From Paenibacillus_AA sp045062745 (GTDB taxonomy: Bacteria; Bacillota; Bacilli; Paenibacillales; NBRC-103111): 64,000 nucleotides of DNA. The stretch's first letter is position 1. Each line of letters opens with the position of its first letter. The stretch lies in NCBI RefSeq assembly GCF_045062745.1, contig NZ_JBJGED010000039.1, positions 1-64,000 of the forward strand, read 5' to 3'. This document shows, piece by piece, positions 1 to 9,650 of the stretch. The position numbers were made by a program, and so were the translations under genes. The notes beneath the pieces were generated by a model. It searched no databases. It was not told the DNA's origin and saw only the letters and a list, made by a program, of their open reading frames with translations.

Positions 1-409
1 CCCCCATCGCTCCATGGTTTGGTTAGGAATTATTAACCAATATTATGGAGTTTGAAAAGGGAACCTAAGTAGTAACAGCCCACCTTACTATTAACCAAAG
101 GTAGGTTAACAATTCGACTCGAAGCGCCCCAAACACGCCTATACCTGTTAGGCGACTATGCTTATTAGTAAACATAAATTAACAAGATGGACGGGGAGCA
201 CGATCCATTTAATCGATTGCACTCTAAAGAGTTCTACGCAGTAGGGCTCTTTATTTTCCGTTTGCCGACGACCGCCCGGCAATGCTACAATAACGGAACT
301 TGGTACCGACCGATCGGGCGGAGCAAGTCATTTGTGTAAGCGTTATCGGTAACCCAAAAGTTTCCATGACCTAATCCTATTTTCTAATCTCAATAAGGAG
401 GCTGCACGG
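1..409. other. non-coding leader before the AraC-type regulator
   Basis: I see no convincing gene in this stretch. It contains inverted repeats built on TTGGTTA/TAACCAA (about 17-38) and on TTAACC (about 86-112), which could be regulator sites, and an intrinsic terminator at 226-257. The last 15 bases carry the AAGGAGG ribosome site of the next gene. Confidence 0.5.
226..257 (+). terminator. intrinsic terminator in the leader
   Basis: A 12-bp stem (AAAGAGTTCTAC with GTAGGGCTCTTT, two G:T pairs) closes on a GCA loop and is followed by ATTTT. No gene ends just before it inside the window, so it ends either a transcript from outside the window or a short leader RNA. Confidence 0.6.
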
Positions 410-2743
410 TTGAAGCTCATTACGAACCGACTAGTCCCCAAAAGGCTGCTGCGGACGAACGCCCCTCTGCTCCGCAAGAGCTTCATCATGGTCCTCTTGT
501 TTGCCAGTCTGCCGACGGCCATGCTCGCCATCATTACGTATTTCGTGGGTACGGCCCAGATCGAGCGGGAAGTAGACCGGACGCATCAGCTGCGCCTGCA
601 GCATATGGCCGAGACGCTGAACGGGCAGCTGGAGCAGCTCGAGAAAATGGTGACGATGTGGACGTTCAATCCGATCTTCCAGACCCCGCTCGGCTCTATG
701 TCTCCGGAATCGCTGCAGAAGGACCCGGTCCTCGAATTGAACTTGGCCAAGACACTGCTCGTCATGGGCAATTCGAGTCCGCTGATCAAGGAAGTGCGGC
801 TCGTCGTGCCGGACAGCAGCATGTACTTGTCCGCCTTGAATCAGAGCGTGGTGGTGCCTATCACGAACCCGGAGGAGCTCGAATTCTTCCGCTCCCTATT
901 GATCCGGGACACGGAACGCTATTGGACGTATGCACAGGGGCAGCTCTCGATCGTGCAGATGGTGCCGGAGCGATCGCCCTACGGTTACTTGCTCGTTCAG
1001 GTCAATCCGGCGGCGATTAACGATCTGATGCGGCTCGATCCCGAGCTGCAAGGAAGCGCCTTCATCCTGAAGGCGAACGGGGATTGGCTCGAACCGGCGA
1101 CCGGCTCGCAGGACGGGGATCGCGCCTTCGATTACTTCCTGCGCGACGAGATCGGCCATCGTCCGGATCAGCGGCAAGGCTCGTTCTTCAGCCTTTGGAA
1201 CGGGGACAAATACGCAGTCACGTACGGGATCATCGAGCGAACGGGCTGGACATACGTATCGGCCACGCCGGTTACCCGGCTGACGCAGCCGGTTGTGACC
1301 GCGTCGCGCATTTTACTCGCCGTCGGGGGGATCGGAATCCTCGCCTCGATCCTGCTCGCCTGGTTCGCGTCGAGGAAGGTAACGCAGCCGCTCGACCGGG
1401 TCGTGCAGCTGTTCCGGTCGACGAAATCCGGCCAGCTCGATACCGGCACCGGGGACGAGGTAGACTTCATCGAACGGCAGTGGCAGTTCGTGAACCGGGA
1501 GAGCCAGCTGCTGCACGAACGGATGGAGCAGCAGATCGGGACGCTGCGGGAGCTGTTCTTGTTCCAGCTGCTGAACGAGCACCTAAGCCACCTGTCGGAG
1601 CAGGAGCTGCGCAGCCGGATGGACCAATACGGCTGGGATGTGGAGGGCAAGGCGCTCGCGCTCGTCGTCTTCCGGCTGATCGGCTACAACAAAATTCGCG
1701 ACCGGTTCGGCGACGGCGAGGAGCAGCTCGCTACGTTCGCGGCGGCCAATGTCATCGGCGAGCTGGCCGAGAGCCAGTTCGAGCAGGCCGAAGTCTCGAG
1801 CGGGAGCGGCCAGGACTTGTCGATCTCGCTATTCGTTCTCCTCCCGGCCGAGCGACCCACGGAAGAGATGCGTCAGCAGCTGTACGAGTTCAGCGAACAG
1901 GCGATCCGAGGGCTCACTACCGTGCTGCATCTGCATGTCCTGGTCGGCATCGCCAAGCCGGTGGAACGGATCGGCGAGCTGCCTCTCGCTTACCAGGAGG
2001 TGTTCCGCTCCTTCCGTCACCGGAACGTCCAAGAGATGAGCCAGATTTTCGTTATGGAGCAGACGGCGCCCAAGGATACGGCGATCGTCTATCCGTTCGA
2101 AGCGGAGAAGGAGCTGCTGTGCAGTCTGCGGGCGGGCGACCGGGAGGGAACGTTCGTGTCGGTCGAACAGTTCGTACACGCTCTCTCGGATAGCGGCGAG
2201 ACGGAGATCGCCGTGAGGCAGGGGATGAATCAGTTGCTTGGTACGTTTATCCATCAAATTCTCCTAACCGGCTACAATCCGCTCACCTTATACGACGGGG
2301 AGGATCTGTACGAGGAGCTGTCCTCGATCCGGGAGCCGGAGGAGATGCTTGTCTGGTTCAAGCGAAAGATCGGTACCTATCTCGACCGAATCGAGCAAAG
2401 CGAGAACACGAGCCAATACGATCTGATGAGCGAGACGGTCGAGAAGGTCGTCAGCCTGCTCGAAGAGGATTACCCGAAGGACATCTCGCTCGAGATGTAC
2501 GCGGACCGGTTCGACGTCGGGATGTCCCGGCTGAGCGCCAGCTTCAAGGAAGTGACCGGCGTGAACTTCATCGATTACTTGACGCGGCTAAGGCTGGACA
2601 AGTCGAAGGAGCTGCTGCTGCACTCGTCGGAGAAGGTGAATGACATCGCGTTTCTCGTAGGATATCAGCCCTCGTACTATTACCGCGTATTCAAGAAGCA
2701 TGAAGGCGTGACGCCTACCCGCTACCGGGAACTGTACAAGTGA
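410..2743 (+). CDS. membrane-anchored AraC-family transcriptional regulator
   Basis: 777 residues starting at TTG, eight bases after AAGGAGG. A first membrane helix at about 26-48 is followed by an extracellular sensor region (Cache-like by position) and a second helix at about 300-322. A long cytoplasmic linker leads to a C-terminal two-helix-turn-helix AraC domain (about 680-777, ending in the GVTPTRYRELYK signature). This architecture is typical of Paenibacillus regulators encoded beside carbohydrate ABC importers, and the importer here starts 167 bp downstream. It probably senses an extracellular sugar and activates the operon at 2911-9553; the specific ligand is not visible. Confidence 0.9.
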   Translation: MKLITNRLVPKRLLRTNAPLLRKSFIMVLLFASLPTAMLAIITYFVGTAQIEREVDRTHQLRLQHMAETLNGQLEQLEKMVTMWTFNPIFQTPLGSMSPESLQKDPVLELNLAKTLLVMGNSSPLIKEVRLVVPDSSMYLSALNQSVVVPITNPEELEFFRSLLIRDTERYWTYAQGQLSIVQMVPERSPYGYLLVQVNPAAINDLMRLDPELQGSAFILKANGDWLEPATGSQDGDRAFDYFLRDEIGHRPDQRQGSFFSLWNGDKYAVTYGIIERTGWTYVSATPVTRLTQPVVTASRILLAVGGIGILASILLAWFASRKVTQPLDRVVQLFRSTKSGQLDTGTGDEVDFIERQWQFVNRESQLLHERMEQQIGTLRELFLFQLLNEHLSHLSEQELRSRMDQYGWDVEGKALALVVFRLIGYNKIRDRFGDGEEQLATFAAANVIGELAESQFEQAEVSSGSGQDLSISLFVLLPAERPTEEMRQQLYEFSEQAIRGLTTVLHLHVLVGIAKPVERIGELPLAYQEVFRSFRHRNVQEMSQIFVMEQTAPKDTAIVYPFEAEKELLCSLRAGDREGTFVSVEQFVHALSDSGETEIAVRQGMNQLLGTFIHQILLTGYNPLTLYDGEDLYEELSSIREPEEMLVWFKRKIGTYLDRIEQSENTSQYDLMSETVEKVVSLLEEDYPKDISLEMYADRFDVGMSRLSASFKEVTGVNFIDYLTRLRLDKSKELLLHSSEKVNDIAFLVGYQPSYYYRVFKKHEGVTPTRYRELYK

Positions 2744-2757
2744 AGGCCAAGCTTGGA

Positions 2758-2789
2758 GTGCACTTTTTCCGTAGAAGTGCACTTTTTTT
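2758..2789 (+). terminator. terminator of the AraC-type regulator
   Basis: GTGCACTT pairs with AAGTGCAC across a 9-base loop, directly followed by seven T. A third related arm (AAAAAAGTGCA) lies about 20 bases further and could form an alternative hairpin, so read-through into the importer may be adjustable. Confidence 0.8.
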
Positions 2790-2910
2790 ATTCACGAAAA
2801 AAGTGCATGCAAGAGAAAAGTTTGCTGTTGATGGCAACGCTTCCATCCGGTAAGGTCGACATCAGGCAAACTTCATCGACCAGCAAGTCGAACGAGCAGG
2901 AGGGAAACTT

Positions 2911-3861
2911 ATGGCGCAGGCGTCGATCGTCCAGAAGCAAGCAAAGCTGAAGCAGCCGGAGTCCTTACGACGGCAGTTGCTTCGAAAGCATGTATGGTTT
3001 TATGTTTTGGCGGCACCGGGTCTTCTGTATTTTTTACTGTTTCATTACGTGCCGATGTGGGGCGTGCTGCTGGCCTTTCAGGAGTACAGCCCGTACAAGG
3101 GGCTTTGGAAGAGCGATTGGGTGGGCTTTGATCACTTCCAGCGATTTTTCTCGGAGCCGGTGTTCTTGCAGCTTCTGAAGAATACGCTCCTGCTGAGCTT
3201 TTACAACTTGTTTTTCTTTTTTCCGTTCACGATTATTTTGGCTCTGCTGCTTAATGAGGTGCGGTCGGCGCTGTTCAAGCGGTTCGTGCAGACGGTCGTC
3301 TATTTGCCGCACTTCGTCTCGTGGGTCATCATCGTCGGGATTACCTTCATCTTTTTCGGCCCCTCCGGCGTGTTGAATCATTATACGGACCAGTGGTTCG
3401 AGACGAACATACCGTTCCTGATGAGCAACGACTGGTTCCGGCCGCTGATCGTCCTGCAGCAGATCTGGAAGGATGCGGGCTGGGGCACGATCATCTTCCT
3501 GGCCGCGCTCGCCGGCATCAATCCGGAGCAATACGAGGCGGCTACCGTGGACGGTGCGAACCGCTGGCATCGGACCTGGCACATTACGCTGCCCGGCATC
3601 CGGAGCACAATCGTCATTCTGCTCATCCTGAGGCTCGGATCGGTCATGGATTCGAACTTCCAGCAAGTGTTCCTCATGTGGAACAACTTCAACGAAACGG
3701 CCGCAAGCGTCTTCGACTTGTACGTGTACAAGGTGGGGCTGCAGCGCTTCGAGTACAGCTACAGCATCGCGATCGGGCTTTTCAATTCGGTGGTCGGTCT
3801 CATTCTGATGCTGGGGGCCAATTTCGCCGCGCGATTGTTCCAAGAAGACGGGATATTCTAG
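2911..3861 (+). CDS. sugar ABC transporter permease (LplB/YteP type)
   Basis: 316 residues. The start ATG follows GCAGGAGGGA. The N-terminus is basic, followed by about six membrane helices, and the inner-membrane EAA loop reads EQYEAATVDGANRWHRTWHI, the site that docks on the ATPase. The family imports complex oligosaccharides together with a second permease and a lipoprotein, both encoded immediately downstream. No ATPase gene is present; such systems often share an MsmX-type ATPase encoded elsewhere. First gene of the apparent operon ending at 9553. Confidence 0.92.
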   Translation: MAQASIVQKQAKLKQPESLRRQLLRKHVWFYVLAAPGLLYFLLFHYVPMWGVLLAFQEYSPYKGLWKSDWVGFDHFQRFFSEPVFLQLLKNTLLLSFYNLFFFFPFTIILALLLNEVRSALFKRFVQTVVYLPHFVSWVIIVGITFIFFGPSGVLNHYTDQWFETNIPFLMSNDWFRPLIVLQQIWKDAGWGTIIFLAALAGINPEQYEAATVDGANRWHRTWHITLPGIRSTIVILLILRLGSVMDSNFQQVFLMWNNFNETAASVFDLYVYKVGLQRFEYSYSIAIGLFNSVVGLILMLGANFAARLFQEDGIF

Positions 3862-3876
3862 GGAAGGAGGATCACC

Positions 3877-4749
3877 ATGGTTCTGAAGCGGTTCTCAGCG
3901 TTCAATTTCATCAATGCCTTGTTCCTCCTCGCCCTGTCCCTGACGGTGATCGTACCGTTCTGGTACATGTTCGCCGTCTCGGTCAGTCCGGTCAGCGAGT
4001 CGATCGGAGGGAGATTTTTCTTAATCCCGAAGGAATGGAACTTGGAGGCGTACCGGTACTTATTCTCGACCGACCGGTTCATGATCAGCATCGGGAATAC
4101 AGTGTACATCACCGCCGTCGGCACGGTGTTCAACCTCCTGATCTCGATCACGCTCGCTTACGCCTTGTCCAAAAAAACGCTCCCCGGCCGCCGCTGGATG
4201 CTCTACCTCATGTTGTTCACGATGGTGTTCAACGGCGGGCTTATCCCTTCGTATCTGCTCATCAAATGGCTAGGTCTCTTGAACAGCTACTGGGCGTTAA
4301 TCCTGCCAGGGGCGACGAATGCGTTTACGGTGCTGGTCATGAAGACGTTCTTCCAGAACTTGCCGGAAAGTCTGGACGAAGCCGCCCGGATCGACGGTGC
4401 GGGAGAGCTGAGGATTCTGTGGTCGGTCGTCATCCCGCTGTCCATGCCCATCATCGCCACCTTCTCGCTGTTTTTTATGGTCGCGCATTGGAACTCGTTT
4501 TTCGGGGCGATCATTTATCTCAGCGACAGCGGCAAGTGGCCGATCCAAGTGCTGCTGAGGCTGATGGTCATCGCGGGGAATGCGAATATCGCCGCCGAGA
4601 GCAATTTGAACTTCGAGCTCGTGAGCAAGGTCGGAGACAATGTGAAGATGGCCGCCATTCTCGTGGCGATGGTCCCGATCATAGTCGTGTACCCGTTTCT
4701 GCAAAAGCACTTTGCGAAGGGGGCGATGCTCGGCTCGATCAAAGAATAG
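3877..4749 (+). CDS. sugar ABC transporter permease (LplC/YtcP type)
   Basis: 290 residues, 15 bp after the first permease, with a GGGAAGGAGG ribosome site. About six membrane helices; the coupling loop is ESLDEAARIDGAGELRILW, matching the EAA motif of carbohydrate permeases. The C-terminus FAKGAMLGSIKE is characteristic of this LplC-like group. It should form a heterodimeric channel with the preceding protein. Confidence 0.92.
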   Translation: MVLKRFSAFNFINALFLLALSLTVIVPFWYMFAVSVSPVSESIGGRFFLIPKEWNLEAYRYLFSTDRFMISIGNTVYITAVGTVFNLLISITLAYALSKKTLPGRRWMLYLMLFTMVFNGGLIPSYLLIKWLGLLNSYWALILPGATNAFTVLVMKTFFQNLPESLDEAARIDGAGELRILWSVVIPLSMPIIATFSLFFMVAHWNSFFGAIIYLSDSGKWPIQVLLRLMVIAGNANIAAESNLNFELVSKVGDNVKMAAILVAMVPIIVVYPFLQKHFAKGAMLGSIKE

Positions 4750-4837
4750 AGCGCATTTCGGCAGTACAACGCTCAGCGGCTTCCAGTCAGGCATCAGGGA
4801 CTTGTATTCAATATCATTCGAGGGGAGTTCTGGAACT

Positions 4838-6385
4838 ATGAAGAAAACATGGATTACGGCTGTATCCGCCATCACCTTGACCGCCAGCATCTTGACGGCG
4901 TGCGGTTCGTCCGACGACAAGGGGGGCGCGTCCAGTCCGTCAGCGACCGTAGGGACAAAGCCGGCGGAGCCGACGTCGATTAAAGCGCTCGCGATCTTGG
5001 CGGGCGGAGAGCCTCCGGTCATGGAGAACAACCAGGCGCTGAAAGAGATCGAGAAGCGCGCGAACGTCAAGCTGAACGTGGAGTTCGTCCCGGGCGACGT
5101 GTATCCCGACAAAGTGAACATCGCCATTGCCGCAGGCAGCCAATATGACATGATCCTGCTGACCGACGGGAAAGATTCGAAGTACGAGAAGCTTGTCAGC
5201 CAAGGCGCCTTTCATGATCTAACCGACATCATCAAGGGGATGAAAAATCTCCAGCAAATTCCCCAGTACACATGGGACATGACGAGCATCAAAAACAAGG
5301 TGTACGGCGTGCCCCGGCCGCGCAGCGAATTCGGGGGCGGGAACGCGAACATCTTCATGCGCAAGGACTGGCTGGACAAATACAATCTCCCGGTGCCGAA
5401 GACGCTGGATGAATTCACGAACGCCCTGAAGGTGTTCAAGGAGAAAGACCCGGCCGGCGGCGGCAACACGATCCCGCTGATCGCAGGTCCATACTCGTCA
5501 CCTTATTTCAGCTCGATGAATCCGGTCGCATACGCTTTGGGGCTGCCGAACGTGTACAAGATCGAGGGCGACAAGCCGGTCGCCTACTTCCAGACGCCGG
5601 AATACAAGAGCTTCCTCGACTGGATCCGGATGGCGCAAGGCAGCGGCTTGATCGACAAGGACGCTCCGGTGATCAAGGGCGGGCAATCCCGCGACAAGTT
5701 CCTGTCCGGGGTAGGCGGCGCCTTCGTCAACAATGTGGGGCTCCTGAACGAGAATGTGGTGGCGACGCTCAAAAAAGCGGATCCGAAGGCTGAGCTCGTG
5801 GGTATTCCTTACCTGGAAGGACCTGGTGGGAAAAAAGGCGTGCAAATGATCGAAGGCTACTTCGGGATTTGGGTCGTGCCGTCCAACGTGTCGAAGGACA
5901 AAGCCAAAAAGATCGTGGAATTCCTCGATTGGAGTGCTTCCGAAGAGGCGACGACCATTTTCAAGGCCGGGATCCAGGGTGTCCATTACAACAGCTACAA
6001 CAAAGAGCTAGGCGTGCCGGAGCGGACCGACGAGCAGAAGAAGCTGTTCGACAAGGAGAAGCCGAACCTGCTCATTCTGGAGAACGTGTACAGCAAGCAC
6101 TATTATGTCGATTCCCAGCTGGCGGACGTGCAGAAGGCGCAAAAGGCGGTGCTCGACGGCTTCGAAAAAGTGGGGGTCCCCAATCCGCTGCTGAAATACT
6201 TGTCCGACACGGCCGGCAAAAACCCGGATCATCAGAAGAAGCTGACTGAAGCGTCCGTCAACTACGTGCTGGGCAAAGGCGAATGGAGCGCGGTCCAAAC
6301 GGAAGTGGATGCCTGGAGCAAAGGCTTGGGCGCCACGATCTTGAAAGAGCTGATGGACCAGTACAACGAGGATAAGAAAAAATGA
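4838..6385 (+). CDS. extracellular sugar-binding lipoprotein of ABC importer
   Basis: 515 residues counted from the ATG at 4838, preceded by GAGGGGAG. I chose this start because it begins a canonical lipoprotein signal: MKKTW, hydrophobic stretch, lipobox LTAC with Cys about residue 22, then a Ser/Gly/Thr-rich linker. The rest has the extended two-lobed shape of LplA-like solute-binding proteins (EFVPGDVYPDKVNIAIAAG and similar). The mature protein should sit on the outer face of the membrane and deliver an oligosaccharide to the two permeases. The ligand is not deducible; the linked fucosidase suggests a fucosylated glycan. Confidence 0.92.
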   Translation: MKKTWITAVSAITLTASILTACGSSDDKGGASSPSATVGTKPAEPTSIKALAILAGGEPPVMENNQALKEIEKRANVKLNVEFVPGDVYPDKVNIAIAAGSQYDMILLTDGKDSKYEKLVSQGAFHDLTDIIKGMKNLQQIPQYTWDMTSIKNKVYGVPRPRSEFGGGNANIFMRKDWLDKYNLPVPKTLDEFTNALKVFKEKDPAGGGNTIPLIAGPYSSPYFSSMNPVAYALGLPNVYKIEGDKPVAYFQTPEYKSFLDWIRMAQGSGLIDKDAPVIKGGQSRDKFLSGVGGAFVNNVGLLNENVVATLKKADPKAELVGIPYLEGPGGKKGVQMIEGYFGIWVVPSNVSKDKAKKIVEFLDWSASEEATTIFKAGIQGVHYNSYNKELGVPERTDEQKKLFDKEKPNLLILENVYSKHYYVDSQLADVQKAQKAVLDGFEKVGVPNPLLKYLSDTAGKNPDHQKKLTEASVNYVLGKGEWSAVQTEVDAWSKGLGATILKELMDQYNEDKKK

Positions 6386-7167
6386 GCATGAAAGATAAAT
6401 TCGCCGCGCAGCTCATGACGCTGCATCGGCAGACGGAGGAAGACTTCCCCGGCGTGCTCCGGGCCGTCCGCGAGATGGGATGGCCGGCCGTGCAAATCTC
6501 CGGGCTGCGGGGCTGGGCCGCCCGGGATATCGCGGCGGTGCTGCGGGAGACCGGCCTTGCCACGGCGGGCGTCCATGTGCTGTTCGAACGCCTGGAGCAA
6601 GAGCTCGAGACGGTGATGGAGGAGGCGGCGCTGTTCGGGACGCGAGACATCATCTGCCCTTATATGCCGAAGGAATACCAGCATCCCGACGGGTACCGGC
6701 ATATGCGCCGTGTGCTGAACGGCATCGCCGAGCGGATCGCGGAGAAGGGTTTCCGCTTCTCCTACCACCACCATGCGTTCGAATTCGCCACCGAGGTGGA
6801 TGGAGTGAGCGCGATCGAATATTTGCTGGAGCCATCCGAGGACAACAAGATTATGGCCGAGATCGATACGTATTGGGTGAAGAAAGGCGGAAGGGACCCG
6901 TACGAGTTCCTGCAGGCCTACGCGAACCGCATGCCGATCATTCACCTGAAGGACATGTCGGACGACGCCGCGCAGACGACCGCCGAGATCGGCACCGGCA
7001 GCATCGACTTCGCGCCGATCCTGCTCTGGGGCGAGCGGCACGGGATCGAGTGGTATGCGGTCGAGCAGGATGTATGCCCCGGCGACCCGCTCGACAGCCT
7101 GCAGCTGTCGCTGGACAATCTGCATCGATTGGCCGACCGTCTACAACGAGGGGAGAGGAACCTATGA
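6382..7167 (+). CDS. sugar phosphate isomerase/epimerase (TIM barrel)
   Basis: 261 residues; the ATG overlaps the preceding stop codon as ATGA, so translation is probably coupled. Family features include FSYHHHAFEF, MAEIDTYWVKKGG, IHLKDM and EWYAVEQD, which supply the His, Glu and Asp metal ligands of the xylose-isomerase-like AP endonuclease 2 superfamily. These enzymes interconvert or open keto-sugars or inositols in the cytoplasm. Position between the importer and an oxidoreductase points to catabolism of the imported sugar. Confidence 0.88.
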   Translation: MSMKDKFAAQLMTLHRQTEEDFPGVLRAVREMGWPAVQISGLRGWAARDIAAVLRETGLATAGVHVLFERLEQELETVMEEAALFGTRDIICPYMPKEYQHPDGYRHMRRVLNGIAERIAEKGFRFSYHHHAFEFATEVDGVSAIEYLLEPSEDNKIMAEIDTYWVKKGGRDPYEFLQAYANRMPIIHLKDMSDDAAQTTAEIGTGSIDFAPILLWGERHGIEWYAVEQDVCPGDPLDSLQLSLDNLHRLADRLQRGERNL

Positions 7168-8303
7168 GCGATCGAGTGAGATTCGGCGTTATTGGGTTAG
7201 GGACGATGGGCATGATGACGGCCCGATACTTGGCGAAGGGAGAAGTCGAAGGAGCGGAGCTGGCGGCGGTGTGCGAGCTGTTCCCCGACCGGCTGAAGTG
7301 GGCGGCGAGTCAGCTCCCGGAGTCGGTCCGCATGTTCGATTCGATCGAGGCGATGCTCGGCTCGGGTGCGCTCGATGCGGTGTATATCGCGACCCCTCAC
7401 TTCGATCATCCTCCGATCGCGATTCAGGCGTTCGGCCGGGGCTTGCATGTGCTGACGGAGAAGCCGGCCGGCGTCTACACGAAGCAGGTGCGGGCGATGA
7501 ATGAAGCCGCCGCCCGGGCCGGCACCGTCTTCGGCATGATGTACAACGCGCGGACCCAGCCGCTGTACCGGAAGCTCCGCGAGCTCGTCGTGTCCGGCGA
7601 GCTGGGGGAAATTCGTCGCTCCAGCTGGATCGTCACGAACTGGTACCGCCCGCAGAGCTATTACGATTCCGGCACGTGGAGAGGCACGTGGGCCGGCGAG
7701 GGAGGCGGCGTGCTCATCAACCAGGCGCCGCATCAGCTCGACCTGTGGCAGTGGACGATGGATATGATGCCGAAGCGCATCCGGGCTTCCTGCTACTTCG
7801 GGAAGCACCGCGATATCGAAGTGGAGGATGAAGTGGTCGCCTTCGCGGAATATGAGAACGGGGCGACCGGGCAGTTCATCACTTCTACCGGAGAGGCGCC
7901 GGGGACGAATCGCTATGAGCTCGTCGGCGATCGGGGGAAGATCGTCATCGAGGACGGGAAGCTGACGTTCTGGCGGCTGACCGTGTCCGAGTCGGAGTTC
8001 AACCGGACGACGAAGGACTTGTTCCGTCAGCCGGAATGCTGGAAGTGCGACATTCCGCTGCCCAAGCAGGAGAAGGACGGGCATTTGCTGACGACGCAAA
8101 ACTTCACCGACGCGATCCGGGACGGCGTGCCGCTCCTCTCGCCAGGAGAAGACGGGATTAAGGGACTGATGCTGTCGAACGCGATGCATCTGTCCACGTG
8201 GACCGACGGTTGGGTAGATCTGCCGATCGACGAAGAGCTGTACCTGGCTCATCTGCACGAACGGATGAAGACGAGCCGGTATACTCGGGAGGGCGAGCTA
8301 TGA
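7164..8303 (+). CDS. Gfo/Idh/MocA-family oxidoreductase
   Basis: 379 residues from the ATG at 7164, which overlaps the upstream TGA and follows GAGGGGAGAGG. The N-terminal Rossmann fold opens with FGVIGLGTMG for NAD(P) binding; VLTEKPAGVYTKQVR carries the conserved Glu-Lys-Pro of the family. The remainder is the alpha/beta substrate domain (DSGTWRGTWAGEGGGVLINQ, HQLDLWQW). Such enzymes oxidise or reduce hydroxyl groups of sugars. It likely acts with the flanking isomerase on a monosaccharide released by the fucosidase downstream. Confidence 0.9.
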   Translation: MSDRVRFGVIGLGTMGMMTARYLAKGEVEGAELAAVCELFPDRLKWAASQLPESVRMFDSIEAMLGSGALDAVYIATPHFDHPPIAIQAFGRGLHVLTEKPAGVYTKQVRAMNEAAARAGTVFGMMYNARTQPLYRKLRELVVSGELGEIRRSSWIVTNWYRPQSYYDSGTWRGTWAGEGGGVLINQAPHQLDLWQWTMDMMPKRIRASCYFGKHRDIEVEDEVVAFAEYENGATGQFITSTGEAPGTNRYELVGDRGKIVIEDGKLTFWRLTVSESEFNRTTKDLFRQPECWKCDIPLPKQEKDGHLLTTQNFTDAIRDGVPLLSPGEDGIKGLMLSNAMHLSTWTDGWVDLPIDEELYLAHLHERMKTSRYTREGEL

Positions 8304-9553
8304 GTGGGAATCAGGACGCGGTTCCCGTGCCCGAGCCCCGCGTCGCGCGCTTCGAGCAGCTGGCGTTCGGGATGTTCATTCATTGGGGGCTCTATTCCCA
8401 GCTCGGCCAGGGCGAATGGATCCAGCGCACCCGGCGCATTCCGAAGGAAGAGTACGCCCGTTTGCAGACGACGTTCCGGGCGGATACATTCGATGCCCGG
8501 GCGATCGCCCGTACGGCGAGACGGGCCGGGATGGGCTACATCACCTTAACGGCGCGCCACCACGACGGATTCTCGCTATACGATACGAGAGGCCTGAATC
8601 GCTTCGACGCGGTGCATAGCCCGGCCGGGCGGGATCTCGTCGCCGAGTTCGTGGAAGCCTGCCGGGCGGAGGGGATTCTCCCCGTGCTCTACCATACGAC
8701 TTTGGATTGGTCCCGGGAGGAATATGCCTCCGACTTTGGCGCCTACTTGGACTACTTGTACAAGTCGGTGGAGCTGCTGTGTACGCACTATGGTCCGATC
8801 GGAGGCCTCTGGTTCGACGGCAACTGGGACCGGCCGAACGACGATTGGAGGCTGGATGAACTATACGGCATGATTCGCCGCCTGCAGCCGGAAGCGCTCA
8901 TCGTCAACAACACGGGACTCGGGCATCGCGGCGAGCTCGGTCATCCGGAGATCGACAGCGTCACGTATGAGCAAGGCCGGCCGAAGCCGATGAACCGCGC
9001 AGGGATGAAGAAATACGTAGCGGCCGAAATGTGCGAGACGATGAACGATCACTGGGGCATCGGGAGCCGGGACTTCATGTACAAGTCGCTGCCTCATTTG
9101 ATCGAGAGCTTGTGCGCATGCCGGAAGGCGGGGGCGAACTACTTGCTGAACGTAGGCCCGACCGCGGGGGGAAGCATCCCCAAGATGCAGGAAGCGATGC
9201 TGGAGCTGATGGGCGACTGGCTGGAGCTGAACGGCCGCGCGATCTACGACGGCCGTCCGTCGGCGGTCGAAGGCGAAGGCGGCGACTTCGCTCTCGAGGG
9301 GAAGGACGGCAAGCTGTATTTGTTCATCCACCGCCTGAAGATCAGAGGCGACAGCAACGTAACCGTGAACGGCGGAGGCGCGGGGGAGAAACGGTTTACC
9401 GGCCTGCACCGCCCCGTCTCTTCCATTCGCTGGCTGGATAGCGGGGATCTGCTCGAGTTCCAGCACGAGCCTTCGTCCGGGGAGCTCCGGGTCGTCGCGA
9501 CCGGATTCCCCTATGGGGTGAACCTTGTCGTGCGCATCGCGGAAGTGGAGTGA
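8300..9553 (+). CDS. alpha-L-fucosidase, glycoside hydrolase family 29
   Basis: 417 residues from the ATG at 8300, again overlapping the preceding stop as ATGA. GH29 hallmarks are FGMFIHWGLYSQLGQGEW near the N-terminus, TARHHDGFSLY, and GGLWFDGNWDRP with the nucleophile Asp; NYLLNVGPTAGG follows. There is no signal peptide, so the enzyme should act in the cytoplasm on imported oligosaccharides. Last gene of the importer operon, followed by a strong terminator. Fucose is the family's usual product, but the exact linkage cannot be read from sequence. Confidence 0.9.
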   Translation: MSGNQDAVPVPEPRVARFEQLAFGMFIHWGLYSQLGQGEWIQRTRRIPKEEYARLQTTFRADTFDARAIARTARRAGMGYITLTARHHDGFSLYDTRGLNRFDAVHSPAGRDLVAEFVEACRAEGILPVLYHTTLDWSREEYASDFGAYLDYLYKSVELLCTHYGPIGGLWFDGNWDRPNDDWRLDELYGMIRRLQPEALIVNNTGLGHRGELGHPEIDSVTYEQGRPKPMNRAGMKKYVAAEMCETMNDHWGIGSRDFMYKSLPHLIESLCACRKAGANYLLNVGPTAGGSIPKMQEAMLELMGDWLELNGRAIYDGRPSAVEGEGGDFALEGKDGKLYLFIHRLKIRGDSNVTVNGGGAGEKRFTGLHRPVSSIRWLDSGDLLEFQHEPSSGELRVVATGFPYGVNLVVRIAEVE

Positions 9554-9563
9554 CGAGATGCGA

Positions 9564-9599
9564 ACAGCCTGACCGGCGGTGCCGGTCGGGCTGTTTTTA
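9564..9599 (+). terminator. terminator of the glycan-use operon
   Basis: ACAGCCTGACCGGC pairs with GCCGGTCGGGCTGT (14 bp, one G:T) around a three-base loop, followed by TTTTTAT. It ends the operon before the phosphate locus. Confidence 0.88.
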
Positions 9600-9633
9600 T
9601 ACGGATAGGGGGCGGATTCATCGGGATGGCGCC

Positions 9634-9650
9634 TTAACATGATCTTAACT
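9634..9650 (+). promoter_or_regulatory. putative Pho box before phoR
   Basis: TTAACA at 9634 and TTAACT at 9645 lie exactly 11 bp apart, the repeat period known for Bacillus PhoP sites. A TAAAAT sequence about 20 bp downstream may be the -10 element. Only two repeats are visible, fewer than at the other phosphate promoters here. Confidence 0.55.
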
